DNA from: an uncultured Pelagibacteraceae bacterium
GTDB taxonomy: Bacteria > Pseudomonadota > Alphaproteobacteria > Pelagibacterales > Pelagibacteraceae
Assembly: GCA_902573235.1 (NCBI GenBank)
Contig: CACGIZ010000001.1
Coordinates: 1-64,000 of the forward strand
DNA length: 64,000 nucleotides
Direction of reading: 5' to 3'
The position numbers were made by a program, and so were the translations under genes. The first letter of the stretch is position 1; every line of letters starts with the position of its first letter. The notes beneath the pieces were generated by a model, which was not told where the DNA came from, did no database searches, and saw only the letters and a list, made by a program, of their open reading frames with translations. This document shows positions 1 through 8,127 of the stretch, in pieces.

Positions 1-276
1 AATTCTTTTTATTGATTTCAGTATACCTAAAAAAAAATAATCATATCCAACTGTATGATCATAAATTTGGATTTTATTATTTGAATTGATAGCTAAAAAA
101 CTCTCTTCGAATGACCAATTGTTTGACATACCAAACGAAATCATAAAATTTACTTTTTTTATTACTTTTTTTGAAATTACATATCCGCTATCATTTTTAT
201 TTCCAAATCTTATAAGATCATTTGTTTTTGTGGGTAAAATGTATTTTAGCGATTTATCTAGCCTACTTGAATTCAT
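1..276 (-). CDS. FkbM-like methyltransferase, N-terminal fragment
   Basis: The reading frame starts at the ATG at 276 and stays open to base 1, so only the first 92 codons are visible and the C-terminus lies outside the window. The fragment has an R-F-G-N-K-N-D-S-G-Y-V-I stretch (residues 23-34), then SFGMSNNWSFEESF (47-60) and IYDHTVG (71-77). This pattern (glycine-rich DGGYVI-like loop, serine-phenylalanine-glycine strand, WSFE, YDHT) is typical of FkbM-type SAM methyltransferases that act on sugars or exported glycans. The assignment rests on pattern recognition of the first third only. It lies just downstream of nadC on the same strand, 15 bp away, so it may be co-transcribed. Confidence 0.6.
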   Translation of the reverse strand, partial: MNSSRLDKSLKYILPTKTNDLIRFGNKNDSGYVISKKVIKKVNFMISFGMSNNWSFEESFLAINSNNKIQIYDHTVGYDYFFLGILKSIKRI

Positions 277-291
277 TTAAAAAAAATAAAA

Positions 292-1125
292 TTAAATTTC
301 AAGTTTTAAATCTATAGCTTGAGTACTATGTGTCAAGCTTCCAACCGAGATACGATCAACTCCACTTGAAGCTATTTTTTTAATTGTTTTAATATTAACA
401 TTTCCTGACGCTTCAGTTTCATAATATTTTTTAGCTAGTTTAACTCCAATTTTAAGAATTTTAATATTCATGTTATCAAATAAAACTGTATCAAATTTTA
501 AACCTATAATTTCTTTCAGCTGTTTTAAATTATCAACTTCTACAGTAATTTTTTTCCCTTTTTTATCTTTAATAGCTAAAGTAACAATTTTTTTAATATC
601 TGAACTAGCAATATGGTTATCTTTAATTAAAAATTCATCACTCAAATTAAATCTATGGTTTATTCCCCCTCCTAGCTTAACAGCATATTTCTGAATGACT
701 CTTAAAGTGGGGATAGTTTTCCGCGTGCAACAAATTTTACATTTTTTTCCTGCTAGTTTGACGAACTTATTTGTTTTGGTAGCTATTCCTGAAATATGAG
801 ACATAAAATTTAATGCAACTCTTTCAGCAATCAAAATATTTTGAGCATTTCCTTGAATTGTTGCAATAACAGATCTTCTTTTTACAAAAGATCCATCTTT
901 TTTTTTAGCAACAAATTTTATTTTTTTATCAACTAATAAAAAAGTGTGTTTAGCAAATAACAAACCACCAATTATAGCATCTTGATTAGTTATTAATTTT
1001 GCTTTGATAATTTTTTCATTTTTAATCAAGTTAGAAGTTACATCTCCAGAGGGATATAGATCCTCATTTAATGCTAGCTTAACTGTATTTTTAATAAAAT
1101 TTTGACTGAGTTTAATTTGAGACAC
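292..1125 (-). CDS. nadC: Quinolinate phosphoribosyltransferase (nicotinate-nucleotide pyrophosphorylase)
   Basis: Converts quinolinate and PRPP to nicotinate mononucleotide, CO2 and PPi in de novo NAD synthesis. It is 277 aa, the usual length. Visible family signatures are the N-terminal EDLYPSGDVTS segment, AERVALNFMSHISGIAT, the TRKTIPTLR phosphoribosyl-binding loop, LGGGINHRFNLSD, LIKDNH, EVDNLKQ, LFDNMN and the C-terminal SVGSLTHS phosphate-binding loop. It follows nadA with a 6 bp gap, so the two enzymes form a transcription unit. No nadB (aspartate oxidase) is seen next to them, so the iminoaspartate source must be encoded elsewhere. Confidence 0.96.
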   Translation of the reverse strand: MSQIKLSQNFIKNTVKLALNEDLYPSGDVTSNLIKNEKIIKAKLITNQDAIIGGLLFAKHTFLLVDKKIKFVAKKKDGSFVKRRSVIATIQGNAQNILIAERVALNFMSHISGIATKTNKFVKLAGKKCKICCTRKTIPTLRVIQKYAVKLGGGINHRFNLSDEFLIKDNHIASSDIKKIVTLAIKDKKGKKITVEVDNLKQLKEIIGLKFDTVLFDNMNIKILKIGVKLAKKYYETEASGNVNIKTIKKIASSGVDRISVGSLTHSTQAIDLKLEI

Positions 1126-1131
1126 AAAAAA

Positions 1132-2121
1132 TTATCTACCAATAGAAACCATTTTCTCCACAGATAGTCTAGCTTTATCTATTGTTTCTCGATCCATGAT
1201 AATTTCACCAGTTTCGTTCTCTAGACAATCTAATATTTTTGGTAAAGTAATTTTTTTCATATGGGGACAAAGGTTGCATGGTCTTATAAATTCTACATTA
1301 GGATTTTCCACTTGAATATTATCACTCATAGAACATTCAGTTACCATCATAACTTTTTTAGGCTGATTATCCTTGACGTAATTAATCATTCCTGATGTTG
1401 AGCCCGCAAAGTCACTTGCTTTAATTACTTCCGGTGGACACTCTGGATGAGCAATAATCTTTATTCCTGGGTTATTTTTTCTAATATTTTTGATTTCATT
1501 TTCGTTAAATTGATCATGAACTATACAAATTCCTTTCCAAGATATAATTTCAACATCTGTCTGCGAAGCTACGTATTTTGCAAGATAATCATCAGGTAGA
1601 AAAATTACTTTTTTAACTCCAAGAGATTTTACAATTTTGACTGCATTAGCCGATGTACAACAAACATCTGTTTCAGCTTTTACATCCGCAGAAGTGTTTA
1701 CATAAGAAACAACTGGAACCCCTGGGTATTTTTCTTTGAGCAATCTTACATCCTTGCCCGTAATAGATGATGAAAGAGAACATCCTGCATCCATATCAGG
1801 TAGTAAAACTTTTTTACTTGGGCTCATCAATTTTGCTGTTTCTGCCATAAAATGTACTCCCGCCATTACAATTATATCAGCTGAAGTTTTTGAAGCTTCA
1901 ACTGCAAGAGCTAAAGAGTCTGCAGAAAAATCTGCAATACCATGATAAATTTCTGGTGTTTGATAATTGTGAGCAAGAATTACCGCATTTTTTTCTTTTT
2001 TAAGTTTATTAATTTTATGAATATAAGGAGCATGTACTGACCATTCTATCTCAGGCATCACCTTTGATATTTTTTGATAAATTTGATCTGTAGCTTTCCT
2101 TACTTCTTGATTAAATTCCAT
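1132..2121 (-). CDS. nadA: Quinolinate synthase A
   Basis: Condenses iminoaspartate with dihydroxyacetone phosphate to quinolinate, using a [4Fe-4S] cluster. The three cluster cysteines are in the expected contexts: MDAGCSLSSS, HPECPPEV and PCNLCPHMKKI. Other signatures are ILAHNYQTPEI, SADSLALA, GVHFMAETAKLM and SYVNTSADVKA. I chose the ATG at 2121 (329 aa). The frame can be extended 5 codons to a TTG at 2136, but no Shine-Dalgarno sequence favours the TTG. First gene of the nadA-nadC pair; tRNA-Leu lies about 55 bp upstream on the other strand. Confidence 0.95.
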   Translation of the reverse strand: MEFNQEVRKATDQIYQKISKVMPEIEWSVHAPYIHKINKLKKEKNAVILAHNYQTPEIYHGIADFSADSLALAVEASKTSADIIVMAGVHFMAETAKLMSPSKKVLLPDMDAGCSLSSSITGKDVRLLKEKYPGVPVVSYVNTSADVKAETDVCCTSANAVKIVKSLGVKKVIFLPDDYLAKYVASQTDVEIISWKGICIVHDQFNENEIKNIRKNNPGIKIIAHPECPPEVIKASDFAGSTSGMINYVKDNQPKKVMMVTECSMSDNIQVENPNVEFIRPCNLCPHMKKITLPKILDCLENETGEIIMDRETIDKARLSVEKMVSIGR

Positions 2122-2177
2122 ATTAAAATTTATCAATTTGAAACCTAATTGTCATTGATTTAATATGGGTCATATTT

Positions 2178-2263
2178 GCGGCCATGCTGAAATTGGTAGA
2201 CAGGCACGGTTGAGGGCCGTGTGGACCTAGTCCATGAGAGTTCGAGTCTCTCTGGCCGCACCA
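2178..2263 (+). tRNA. tRNA-Leu (anticodon GAG)
   Basis: A complete cloverleaf can be drawn. Acceptor stem GCGGCCA (2178-2184) pairs with TGGCCGC (2253-2259), with discriminator A2260 and an encoded CCA at 2261-2263. The anticodon stem is CACGG/CCGTG (2205-2209 and 2217-2221), with loop TTGAGGG and anticodon GAG at 2212-2214, which reads CUC/CUU leucine codons. A long class II variable arm (TGGACCTAGTCCA) follows, as expected for leucine tRNA, then the T arm GAGAG-TTCGAGT-CTCTC. It lies between nadA and ygfZ, both of which run the other way. Confidence 0.97.
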
Positions 2264-2280
2264 ATACTCATTTTTTTTAA

Positions 2281-3168
2281 TTATATCTTAAGCCAATCTG
2301 GAACAAACACCTTAAAAGAAGAATTCTTTCCTTTTAATGTCTCGTTTTTATTAAAATTTTTGTCCAAATATTTTACTAACGCAAAAGGATATTTTTCATT
2401 AATCAAAACTTTTCCTATTTCAACACCATTATGTGTAATTGTTTCATTCTCAGATAAATTTCCATCAATAACTTTAATGGGTAATAGTCTTTTAGAAAGT
2501 TTATTCTTCAGTTTTATTCTTGCGGTATTTTCTTGTCCCACATAGCACCCTTTTTTAAAATCAATACCGTTAAGCTCCTCAAAATTGCATTCAATACCAA
2601 ATAATTTATTTTGTAATTTGTCTAAGTCTTTAGGCACTATTCCAAGCTTATGACTAAGAGCATAATAATTATCAATTTTATCATTTTTTAAACCTAATTT
2701 TTTTAATGATAAATAGAGTTTTTCTAAGTTTATGATCAGTCTTGCACCTAAATTTTTGTTTCTAGGATCTAAAATAATTGGGTCTTCCCTATATTTGAAT
2801 GTAAAGCCAACAATATCTTTTGATTCTTCTATAGATAAATATTTTTCATATCCAAAACTGGCAACTACAAATTCATTACTTAGATTAAGAATTTCTACTT
2901 TTGATCTAATTTTATATAAATTAAATTGTTTAAATATTTTTTCTGATTGAGATTTTTCACAGTCAATAAAGTAGCCTGATTTATGTTTGATAATTATAAA
3001 TTCATAAAGAAACTTACCTTGTGGTGTCAATAAAGAAGCAAAACAACTTGAATTTTCTGTTACTCTATTAATGTCATTGCTAACTAAGTTTTGAAGAAAA
3101 TCTTTAGCATCGGCGCCATTTACATAAATTATGGCTCTATCTTCTAATATATAAACACTGTTATTCAT
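2281..3168 (-). CDS. ygfZ: Folate-binding protein YgfZ (Fe-S cluster assembly/repair)
   Basis: A GcvT-related tetrahydrofolate-binding protein that in other bacteria supports assembly or repair of Fe-S enzymes such as MiaB. The family signature K-G-C-Y-V-G-Q-E is intact in IDFKKGCYVGQENTARIK, and the N-terminus has the GcvT-like FLQNLVSNDI segment. At 295 aa it is close to the usual length. It is a paralogue of gcvT at 38050 but lacks the full aminomethyltransferase C-terminal domain. It is divergent from the dihydroorotase gene, with 43 bp between starts. Confidence 0.88.
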   Translation of the reverse strand: MNNSVYILEDRAIIYVNGADAKDFLQNLVSNDINRVTENSSCFASLLTPQGKFLYEFIIIKHKSGYFIDCEKSQSEKIFKQFNLYKIRSKVEILNLSNEFVVASFGYEKYLSIEESKDIVGFTFKYREDPIILDPRNKNLGARLIINLEKLYLSLKKLGLKNDKIDNYYALSHKLGIVPKDLDKLQNKLFGIECNFEELNGIDFKKGCYVGQENTARIKLKNKLSKRLLPIKVIDGNLSENETITHNGVEIGKVLINEKYPFALVKYLDKNFNKNETLKGKNSSFKVFVPDWLKI

Positions 3169-3211
3169 ATTTGATTGATATCAGATTTTAATATAATAAC
3201 TTTTTTCATAA

Positions 3212-4519
3212 ATGTTAGATCTAATTATCAAAAACGGCCAATGTTACATTAATGGAAACTTAGAAGACAAAGATATAGCCGTTAAAGATGGTAAAATATT
3301 AAAGATAGGCAAGATATCAGAAGAAGCGAAAGATGTTTATGATGCAAAAAATCAAACAGTATTGCCAGGATGTATTGATACTCAAACTCATTTTAGAGAG
3401 CCAGGTTCAACCGACACAGAAGATCTTCATTCGGGTAGTAGAGCTGCAGTAGCAGGAGGAATTACGGCGGTATTCGAAATGCCAAATACTAATCCACCAA
3501 CTTCAAATATAAAAGAATTTCAAAGAAAATTAGATCTTGCAAAAAATAGGATGTACTGCAATTACGCCTTTTATTTTGGTGCAACAGCTGACAACGTCAA
3601 TCAATTAGCAGAGTTAAAAAATTTAGAGGGATGTTGTGGAATAAAATTATTTGCTGGTTCTTCAACTGGTAATCTTTTAGTAGCAGAGGAAAAAGATATT
3701 GATAAAGTTTTTCAAAATAGCTCTAAAGTGGTAGCGGTTCATTCAGAGGATGAAGAAATCTTAAATATGAACAAAAAACTTATTAAAAAGGGTGATGTAC
3801 ACTCTCACCCTGTTTGGAGAAGTGAAGAATGTGCAATGTCATCTACAAGAAGAATTGTTAGGATTGCTGAGAAGTATAAAAAGAAAGCTCATGTTCTTCA
3901 TATTACAACAAAACAAGAAATAGATTTTTTATCTCAACATAAAGGAAATATTACATTTGAAATTACTCCTCAGCATTTAACAATTTATGCTCCTGATTGT
4001 TATGACAAACTTGGAACATATGCTCAAATGAATCCTCCTATAAGAGATAAGTCTCATTACGATAGATTGTGGTATGCAGTAAAAAATAATTTGAATGATA
4101 CAATTGGATCAGATCATGCTCCACATCTCAAAGTAAATAAAGATAAAGAATACCCTAATTCTCCATCAGGTATGCCGGGTGTTCAAACTCTTATGCCAGT
4201 GATGTTAAATCACGTTAATGATGGAAAATTATCTTTATCACAATTAATCAATCTTGTTTGTGAAAATCCTATTAAAATTTTTGGCATTGAGAATAAGGGA
4301 TTTATTAAGGAGGGTTATGATGCTGACTTTACCATTGTAGACATGGAAAAAAAGATTTTAATAAAAGATGAAAATATTGAAAGTAAATGTGGCTGGTCAC
4401 CTTTCAATGAAGTTGAATTTAAAGGAACTCCTGTAGCAACTATTATTGCTGGTAAAATAAAAATGAAAGATGGAAAAATTTTAGGGGATCCAGAGGGTAC
4501 ACCACTGAAATTTAGCTAA
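3212..4519 (+). CDS. pyrC: Dihydroorotase (class I, amidohydrolase family)
   Basis: Zinc amidohydrolase that closes carbamoyl-aspartate to dihydroorotate in pyrimidine synthesis. It is 435 aa, with the metal-binding DTQTHFREPG motif near residue 56, FEMPNTNPPT, KLFAGSSTGN (the lysine of this segment is the usual carbamylated residue), AVHSEDEE, HVLHITT and GSDHAPH with the catalytic Asp. Dihydroorotase, allantoinase and hydantoinase share this fold; FREPG and MPNT favour dihydroorotase. Its stop overlaps that of the convergent SMR gene by 8 bp. Confidence 0.85.
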   Translation: MLDLIIKNGQCYINGNLEDKDIAVKDGKILKIGKISEEAKDVYDAKNQTVLPGCIDTQTHFREPGSTDTEDLHSGSRAAVAGGITAVFEMPNTNPPTSNIKEFQRKLDLAKNRMYCNYAFYFGATADNVNQLAELKNLEGCCGIKLFAGSSTGNLLVAEEKDIDKVFQNSSKVVAVHSEDEEILNMNKKLIKKGDVHSHPVWRSEECAMSSTRRIVRIAEKYKKKAHVLHITTKQEIDFLSQHKGNITFEITPQHLTIYAPDCYDKLGTYAQMNPPIRDKSHYDRLWYAVKNNLNDTIGSDHAPHLKVNKDKEYPNSPSGMPGVQTLMPVMLNHVNDGKLSLSQLINLVCENPIKIFGIENKGFIKEGYDADFTIVDMEKKILIKDENIESKCGWSPFNEVEFKGTPVATIIAGKIKMKDGKILGDPEGTPLKFS

Positions 4520-4844
4520 TCTTTCCTGCAAAAGTATTTACTAATATAACACCTACTACTATTAAAAATAATCCTGCAATAGCCTGCCAAGCTAAAGTTT
4601 GCTTAAAAAAAATATAACCTAGTATTGCTATGGTAAATATTCCAAGACCACTCCATGTTGCATAAACTATTGCTATTGGTAGTTTATTTACAACAAAAGT
4701 TAAAAGATAAAATGCTGTTAAATAAAAGATAGCAAGCGCGAATGTTGGTATGAATTTTGTAAAATTTTGTGAAACAGGCAGTAGCATTGTGCCTGCAACT
4801 TCACAAAAGATTGCTCCAACAAGAAATAAATAAGTTTTAAGCAC
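4512..4844 (-). CDS. Small multidrug resistance (SMR) family transporter
   Basis: A 110-aa protein with four predicted membrane helices, the SMR size. The essential membrane glutamate of TM1 is present (AIFCEVAGTMLL, Glu16), as is the conserved W-S-G-L-G segment (YATWSGLGIFTIAILGYIFF). Such proteins work as dimers exchanging protons for lipophilic cations, guanidinium or polyamines; the exact substrate cannot be read here. The GTG start at 4844 overlaps the end of the propionyl-CoA synthetase gene by 8 nt, implying translational coupling. Confidence 0.88.
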   Translation of the reverse strand: MLKTYLFLVGAIFCEVAGTMLLPVSQNFTKFIPTFALAIFYLTAFYLLTFVVNKLPIAIVYATWSGLGIFTIAILGYIFFKQTLAWQAIAGLFLIVVGVILVNTFAGKIS

Positions 4845-6738
4845 TTTTAAGAATATTATTTTTGATTAAATCTTCTTTGATTTCATCCAAAATAGCTGGA
4901 TCATCTATTGTTGGAGGCATTTTGTATTCAATATTGTCAGCAATTTTTCTAATTGTTCCTCGTAAAATTTTACCTGATCTTGTTTTTGGAAGTCTTTTTA
5001 TAACTATAGCAACTTTGAATGCTGCAACTGGTCCAATTTTATCACGTACCATTTGGATACATTCTTTTGAAATAGTTTCATTATCCTTATCTACACCAGC
5101 TTTTAAAACAATTAAGCCAATAGGTAATTGACCTTTTAATTTATCTGCGATTCCAAGAACTGCACATTCAGCAACTGATTGATGTTCAGATAAAACTTCC
5201 TCGATAGCACCTGTTGATAATCTATGACCAGCGACATTGATTATGTCATCTGTTCTAGACATAATCCATATATAACCATCTTCATCAATATGACCTGCGT
5301 CATAGGTCTGATAATATCCTTGATAATTTGACATATAGTTTTCTTTATATCTTTGATCTGCATTCCATAATGTTGGAAAAGTTCCAGGAGGCAAAGGTAG
5401 TTTAACAACTATATCTCCCATTTCATTTGGTTTTGCTAAACTTTGATCTGCTTTTATAATTTTTACATCATACCCTGGCACGGCTTTACATGCTGAACCA
5501 TATTTCGTTTTCATCATTTCAATTCCTGTACAATTTGAACTGATCGCCCAACTAGTTTCAGTTTGCCACCAGTGATCTATCACAGGAACTTTTAATAAAT
5601 TTTCAGCCCACTTGATTGTATCTGGATCAGCTCTTTCTCCAGCAAGAAAAAGACTTTCAAATTTACTTAAATCATATTTTGAAAAAAATTTTCCCTCCGG
5701 GTCCTCTTTTTTAATTGCTCTAAAAGCTGTTGGAGCAGTGAATAAAGATTTTACTTTATAGTCAGAAATTATTTTCCAAAAAGCTCCAGCATCAGGAGTA
5801 CCTACTGGCTTACCTTCAAAGAGTACAGTTGTGCATCCTTTGAACAATGGTGCATAGACTATGTATGAGTGACCAACAATCCAACCAATATCACTTGCTG
5901 ACCACCATATATCACCTTCGTCTATGTTATAAATATTCTTCATAGTCCATTTTAAAGCCACTATGTGACCACCAATGTCTCTTACTATTCCTTTGGGTGT
6001 TCCAGTTGTCCCTGAAGTATAAAGTATGTAAGCGAATTCATTTGAATTCATTTCAACACAATCTGTTTCTTTGGCATTTGAAAGTGCTTCATCCCAACTT
6101 ATCTCACTTGGAGTATTTAATTTTACCTCATGATCTTTTCTTTGGAACAAAATCATCTTACTTATCTTATGTTTAGCTTGTTTAACTGCTTCATCTACTA
6201 GTGGTTTATACTCAACAGTTCTTCCTGGTTCGAAACCACATGATGCAGTAACTAATATCTTAGCTTTACTGTCATCAATTCTGCTTGCAAGTTCATTTGA
6301 TGCAAATCCTCCGAATACAACGGAGTGTATTGCTCCAATTCTTGCACATGCCAACATGGCTACGACTGCTTCAGGTATCATTGGCATATAAATAATTACT
6401 CGATCACCTTTATCTACTCCTTGATTTTGCAGTGCACCTGCAAATTTTGATACTTTTGATCTTAATTCTTCAAATGTGAACTTGCTTTTGTTTCCTGTAA
6501 TGGGACTATCGTAAATTAAAGCAGTTTTAGATCCTTTGCCTTGATCAATATGAACGTCTAATGCATTATAACAAGTGTTAGTTACTCCATCTTCGTACCA
6601 TTTGTAGAAGGGTGGATTAGATTTATTTAAAATTTTTGTAGGTTTTTTAAACCAGAAGATATCTTCTGAGGCATCTTTCCAAAATTTTTCAGGGTTATTA
6701 ATAGAATCTTGGTAAATTTTAGTGAAATTGGATGACAT
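4837..6738 (-). CDS. prpE: Propionyl-CoA synthetase (acyl-CoA ligase, PrpE type)
   Basis: ANL-superfamily adenylating enzyme joining propionate (or acetate) to CoA. It is 633 aa, as for PrpE. The AMP-binding P-loop YTSGTTGTPKGIVRD is characteristic of PrpE rather than acetyl-CoA synthetase, followed by GWIVGHSYIVYAPL and WWQTETSW. The C-terminal A10 motif PKTRSGKILRGTIRKI carries the catalytic, acetylatable lysine. The N-terminal WYEDGVTNTCYNALDVH segment is the ACAS-N domain. It diverges from the proteorhodopsin gene across a 216 bp spacer, so it must have its own promoter there. Confidence 0.92.
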   Translation of the reverse strand: MSSNFTKIYQDSINNPEKFWKDASEDIFWFKKPTKILNKSNPPFYKWYEDGVTNTCYNALDVHIDQGKGSKTALIYDSPITGNKSKFTFEELRSKVSKFAGALQNQGVDKGDRVIIYMPMIPEAVVAMLACARIGAIHSVVFGGFASNELASRIDDSKAKILVTASCGFEPGRTVEYKPLVDEAVKQAKHKISKMILFQRKDHEVKLNTPSEISWDEALSNAKETDCVEMNSNEFAYILYTSGTTGTPKGIVRDIGGHIVALKWTMKNIYNIDEGDIWWSASDIGWIVGHSYIVYAPLFKGCTTVLFEGKPVGTPDAGAFWKIISDYKVKSLFTAPTAFRAIKKEDPEGKFFSKYDLSKFESLFLAGERADPDTIKWAENLLKVPVIDHWWQTETSWAISSNCTGIEMMKTKYGSACKAVPGYDVKIIKADQSLAKPNEMGDIVVKLPLPPGTFPTLWNADQRYKENYMSNYQGYYQTYDAGHIDEDGYIWIMSRTDDIINVAGHRLSTGAIEEVLSEHQSVAECAVLGIADKLKGQLPIGLIVLKAGVDKDNETISKECIQMVRDKIGPVAAFKVAIVIKRLPKTRSGKILRGTIRKIADNIEYKMPPTIDDPAILDEIKEDLIKNNILKSA

Positions 6739-6885
6739 AAGGTTTTTTGATTCGATAGTGCCTTTTTTTTTGATTTTTAAATTATAAATTGTATTTAATT
6801 TTAAAAAGTCAGTAAAATCAATGTAAATTAATGATAATTAAGTCTTCAATAATCTCTCTATATTTGGTATTTAACGCTCAACTTT

Positions 6886-6905
6886 GGCTTAGGGAAGCCT
6901 AAGCC
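6886..6905 (+). promoter_or_regulatory. Perfect hairpin in the proteorhodopsin upstream region
   Basis: GGCTTAGG (6886-6893), loop GAAG, then CCTAAGCC (6898-6905) form a perfect 8 bp GC-containing stem in otherwise very AT-rich DNA. It is 50 bp upstream of the proteorhodopsin ATG. It is not followed by a T-tract, so it is unlikely to be a terminator; a 5' UTR stabiliser or regulator-binding inverted repeat is more plausible. The transcription start is unknown. Confidence 0.55.
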
Positions 6906-6921
6906 TAGTTTATATAAACTA
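6906..6921 (+). promoter_or_regulatory. 16 bp perfect palindrome before proteorhodopsin
   Basis: TAGTTTATATAAACTA is a perfect 16 bp palindrome directly after the 6886-6905 hairpin, 33 bp before the proteorhodopsin start. It contains TATA-like sequence that could overlap a -10 element, so it could be an operator or a promoter part. AT-rich palindromes also occur by chance in such DNA. Confidence 0.4.
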
Positions 6922-6954
6922 AAAAGTAAAAACTAACTAAAGAGGGAGTTTTTT

Positions 6955-7728
6955 ATGAAAAAACTTAAACTGTTTGCTCTTACAGTTGTAGCCTTATTAG
7001 GCGTAACTGGTATAGCAAACGCAGCATCTGCTACAATGTTAGCTCAAGATGACTTCGTTGGAATATCTTTCTGGATTATTTCAATGGGTATGTTGGCTGC
7101 TACAGCTTTCTTTTTTATGGAAAGAAACACTGTTGCTCCTGGCTGGAAAACGTCAGTAACTGTTGCAGGTCTTGTAACTGGTATTGCATTCATCCATTAC
7201 ATGTACATGAGAGAAGTATGGGTGATGACTGGTGATTCACCAACAGTATATAGATATATTGACTGGTTAATTACTGTGCCACTACAGATGATAGAATTCT
7301 ACTTAATTCTAGTAGCTGTAAGAAAAGCAAACTCTGGAATTTTCTGGAGATTGTTAATTGGTTCACTAGTAATGTTAATCGGTGGATATTTAGGAGAAGC
7401 TGGATACATCAACGCTACACTTGGTTTCATAATCGGTATGGCTGGTTGGGTATACATTCTTTATGAAATATTCTCAGGTGAAGCTGGTAAAGCTGCTTCA
7501 AAAAGTGGAAACAAGGCTCTTGTTACTGCTTTTGGTGCGATGAGAATGATTGTTACAGTAGGTTGGGCAATTTACCCATTAGGTTACGTATTTGGTTACC
7601 TAACAGGTGGTGTAGATGCTAACTCACTTAACGTTGTTTACAACTTAGCTGACTTTATAAACAAAATTGCATTCGGTCTAGTAATCTGGGCTGCTGCAGT
7701 AAGTTCAGCTGGTGCAAGAAGCAGATAA
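6955..7728 (+). CDS. Proteorhodopsin, blue-absorbing light-driven proton pump
   Basis: Seven-helix retinal protein that pumps protons out of the cell in light. It is 257 aa with an N-terminal signal peptide (about residues 1-23, ending ANA). Key residues are all present, six higher than in the reference numbering: His81 (H75), proton acceptor Asp103 (D97), proton donor Glu114 (E108) and retinal Schiff-base Lys237 (K231) in ADFINKIAFG. The spectral tuning position 111 (L/Q105) is Gln in TVPLQMIE, which predicts blue absorption (about 490 nm in characterised proteins). A strong Shine-Dalgarno (GAGGGAG, 6943-6949) precedes the ATG. The gene ends in its own terminator, so it can be expressed far above the ferredoxin genes downstream. 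Confidence 0.98.
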   Translation: MKKLKLFALTVVALLGVTGIANAASATMLAQDDFVGISFWIISMGMLAATAFFFMERNTVAPGWKTSVTVAGLVTGIAFIHYMYMREVWVMTGDSPTVYRYIDWLITVPLQMIEFYLILVAVRKANSGIFWRLLIGSLVMLIGGYLGEAGYINATLGFIIGMAGWVYILYEIFSGEAGKAASKSGNKALVTAFGAMRMIVTVGWAIYPLGYVFGYLTGGVDANSLNVVYNLADFINKIAFGLVIWAAAVSSAGARSR

Positions 7729-7750
7729 TACAAATTAATTAAATAATTTT

Positions 7751-7789
7751 AGGGCGAGTATGTTTTACATACTTGCCCTATTTTTTTTT
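7751..7789 (+). terminator. Rho-independent terminator after proteorhodopsin
   Basis: GGGCGAGTATG (7752-7762), loop TTTTA, then CATACTTGCCC with one internal mismatch or G-T-type pair, followed by a run of nine T (7781-7789). A classical intrinsic terminator 23 bp after the proteorhodopsin stop. It ends 17 bp before the ferredoxin start, so ferredoxin is read through or has a promoter inside this region. Confidence 0.9.
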
Positions 7790-7806
7790 ACACATATATA
7801 TACTCA

Positions 7807-8127
7807 ATGACAAAAATTACTTACGTAACTCATGACTCTAAAACTCATGAAATCGATGTACAAAACGGTTTAACAGTTATGGAAGGAGCTGTTCAAAATG
7901 ATATCCCAGGGATAGATGCTGATTGTGGTGGTGGAATGGCATGTGCTACTTGCCATGTTTATGTCAAAGAAGAATGGTTAGATAAGCTACCAAAAAAAGA
8001 AGATGGTGAAGAAGATATGTTAGATATGGCATTTGAACCAAAAAAAAATAGTAGATTAAGTTGTCAACTTATTGTTTCAGATGACCTTGAAGGTTTAACT
8101 GTAGATATCCCATCTAAACAAGCGTAA
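7807..8127 (+). CDS. [2Fe-2S] ferredoxin, adrenodoxin/ISC type
   Basis: A 106-aa electron carrier. The four cluster cysteines follow the vertebrate-type/ISC spacing C-x5-C-x2-C ... C: Cys40, Cys46, Cys49 (in [16 protein letters not shown]) and Cys86 (RLSCQL). The length fits a single-domain ferredoxin. Its stop overlaps the start of the reductase gene by one base (TAATGA), so the two are coupled and probably redox partners. Known from SAR11 genomes as the gene after proteorhodopsin; which oxygenase or reductase it feeds cannot be seen here. Confidence 0.93.
   Translation: MTKITYVTHDSKTHEIDVQNGLTVMEGAVQNDIPGIDADCGGGMACATCHVYVKEEWLDKLPKKEDGEEDMLDMAFEPKKNSRLSCQLIVSDDLEGLTVDIPSKQA

Noticed and set aside
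86-280. A 64-aa plus-strand frame at the window start
   Set aside because: The minus strand of the same region encodes the FkbM-like protein with recognisable motifs, so this is its shadow.
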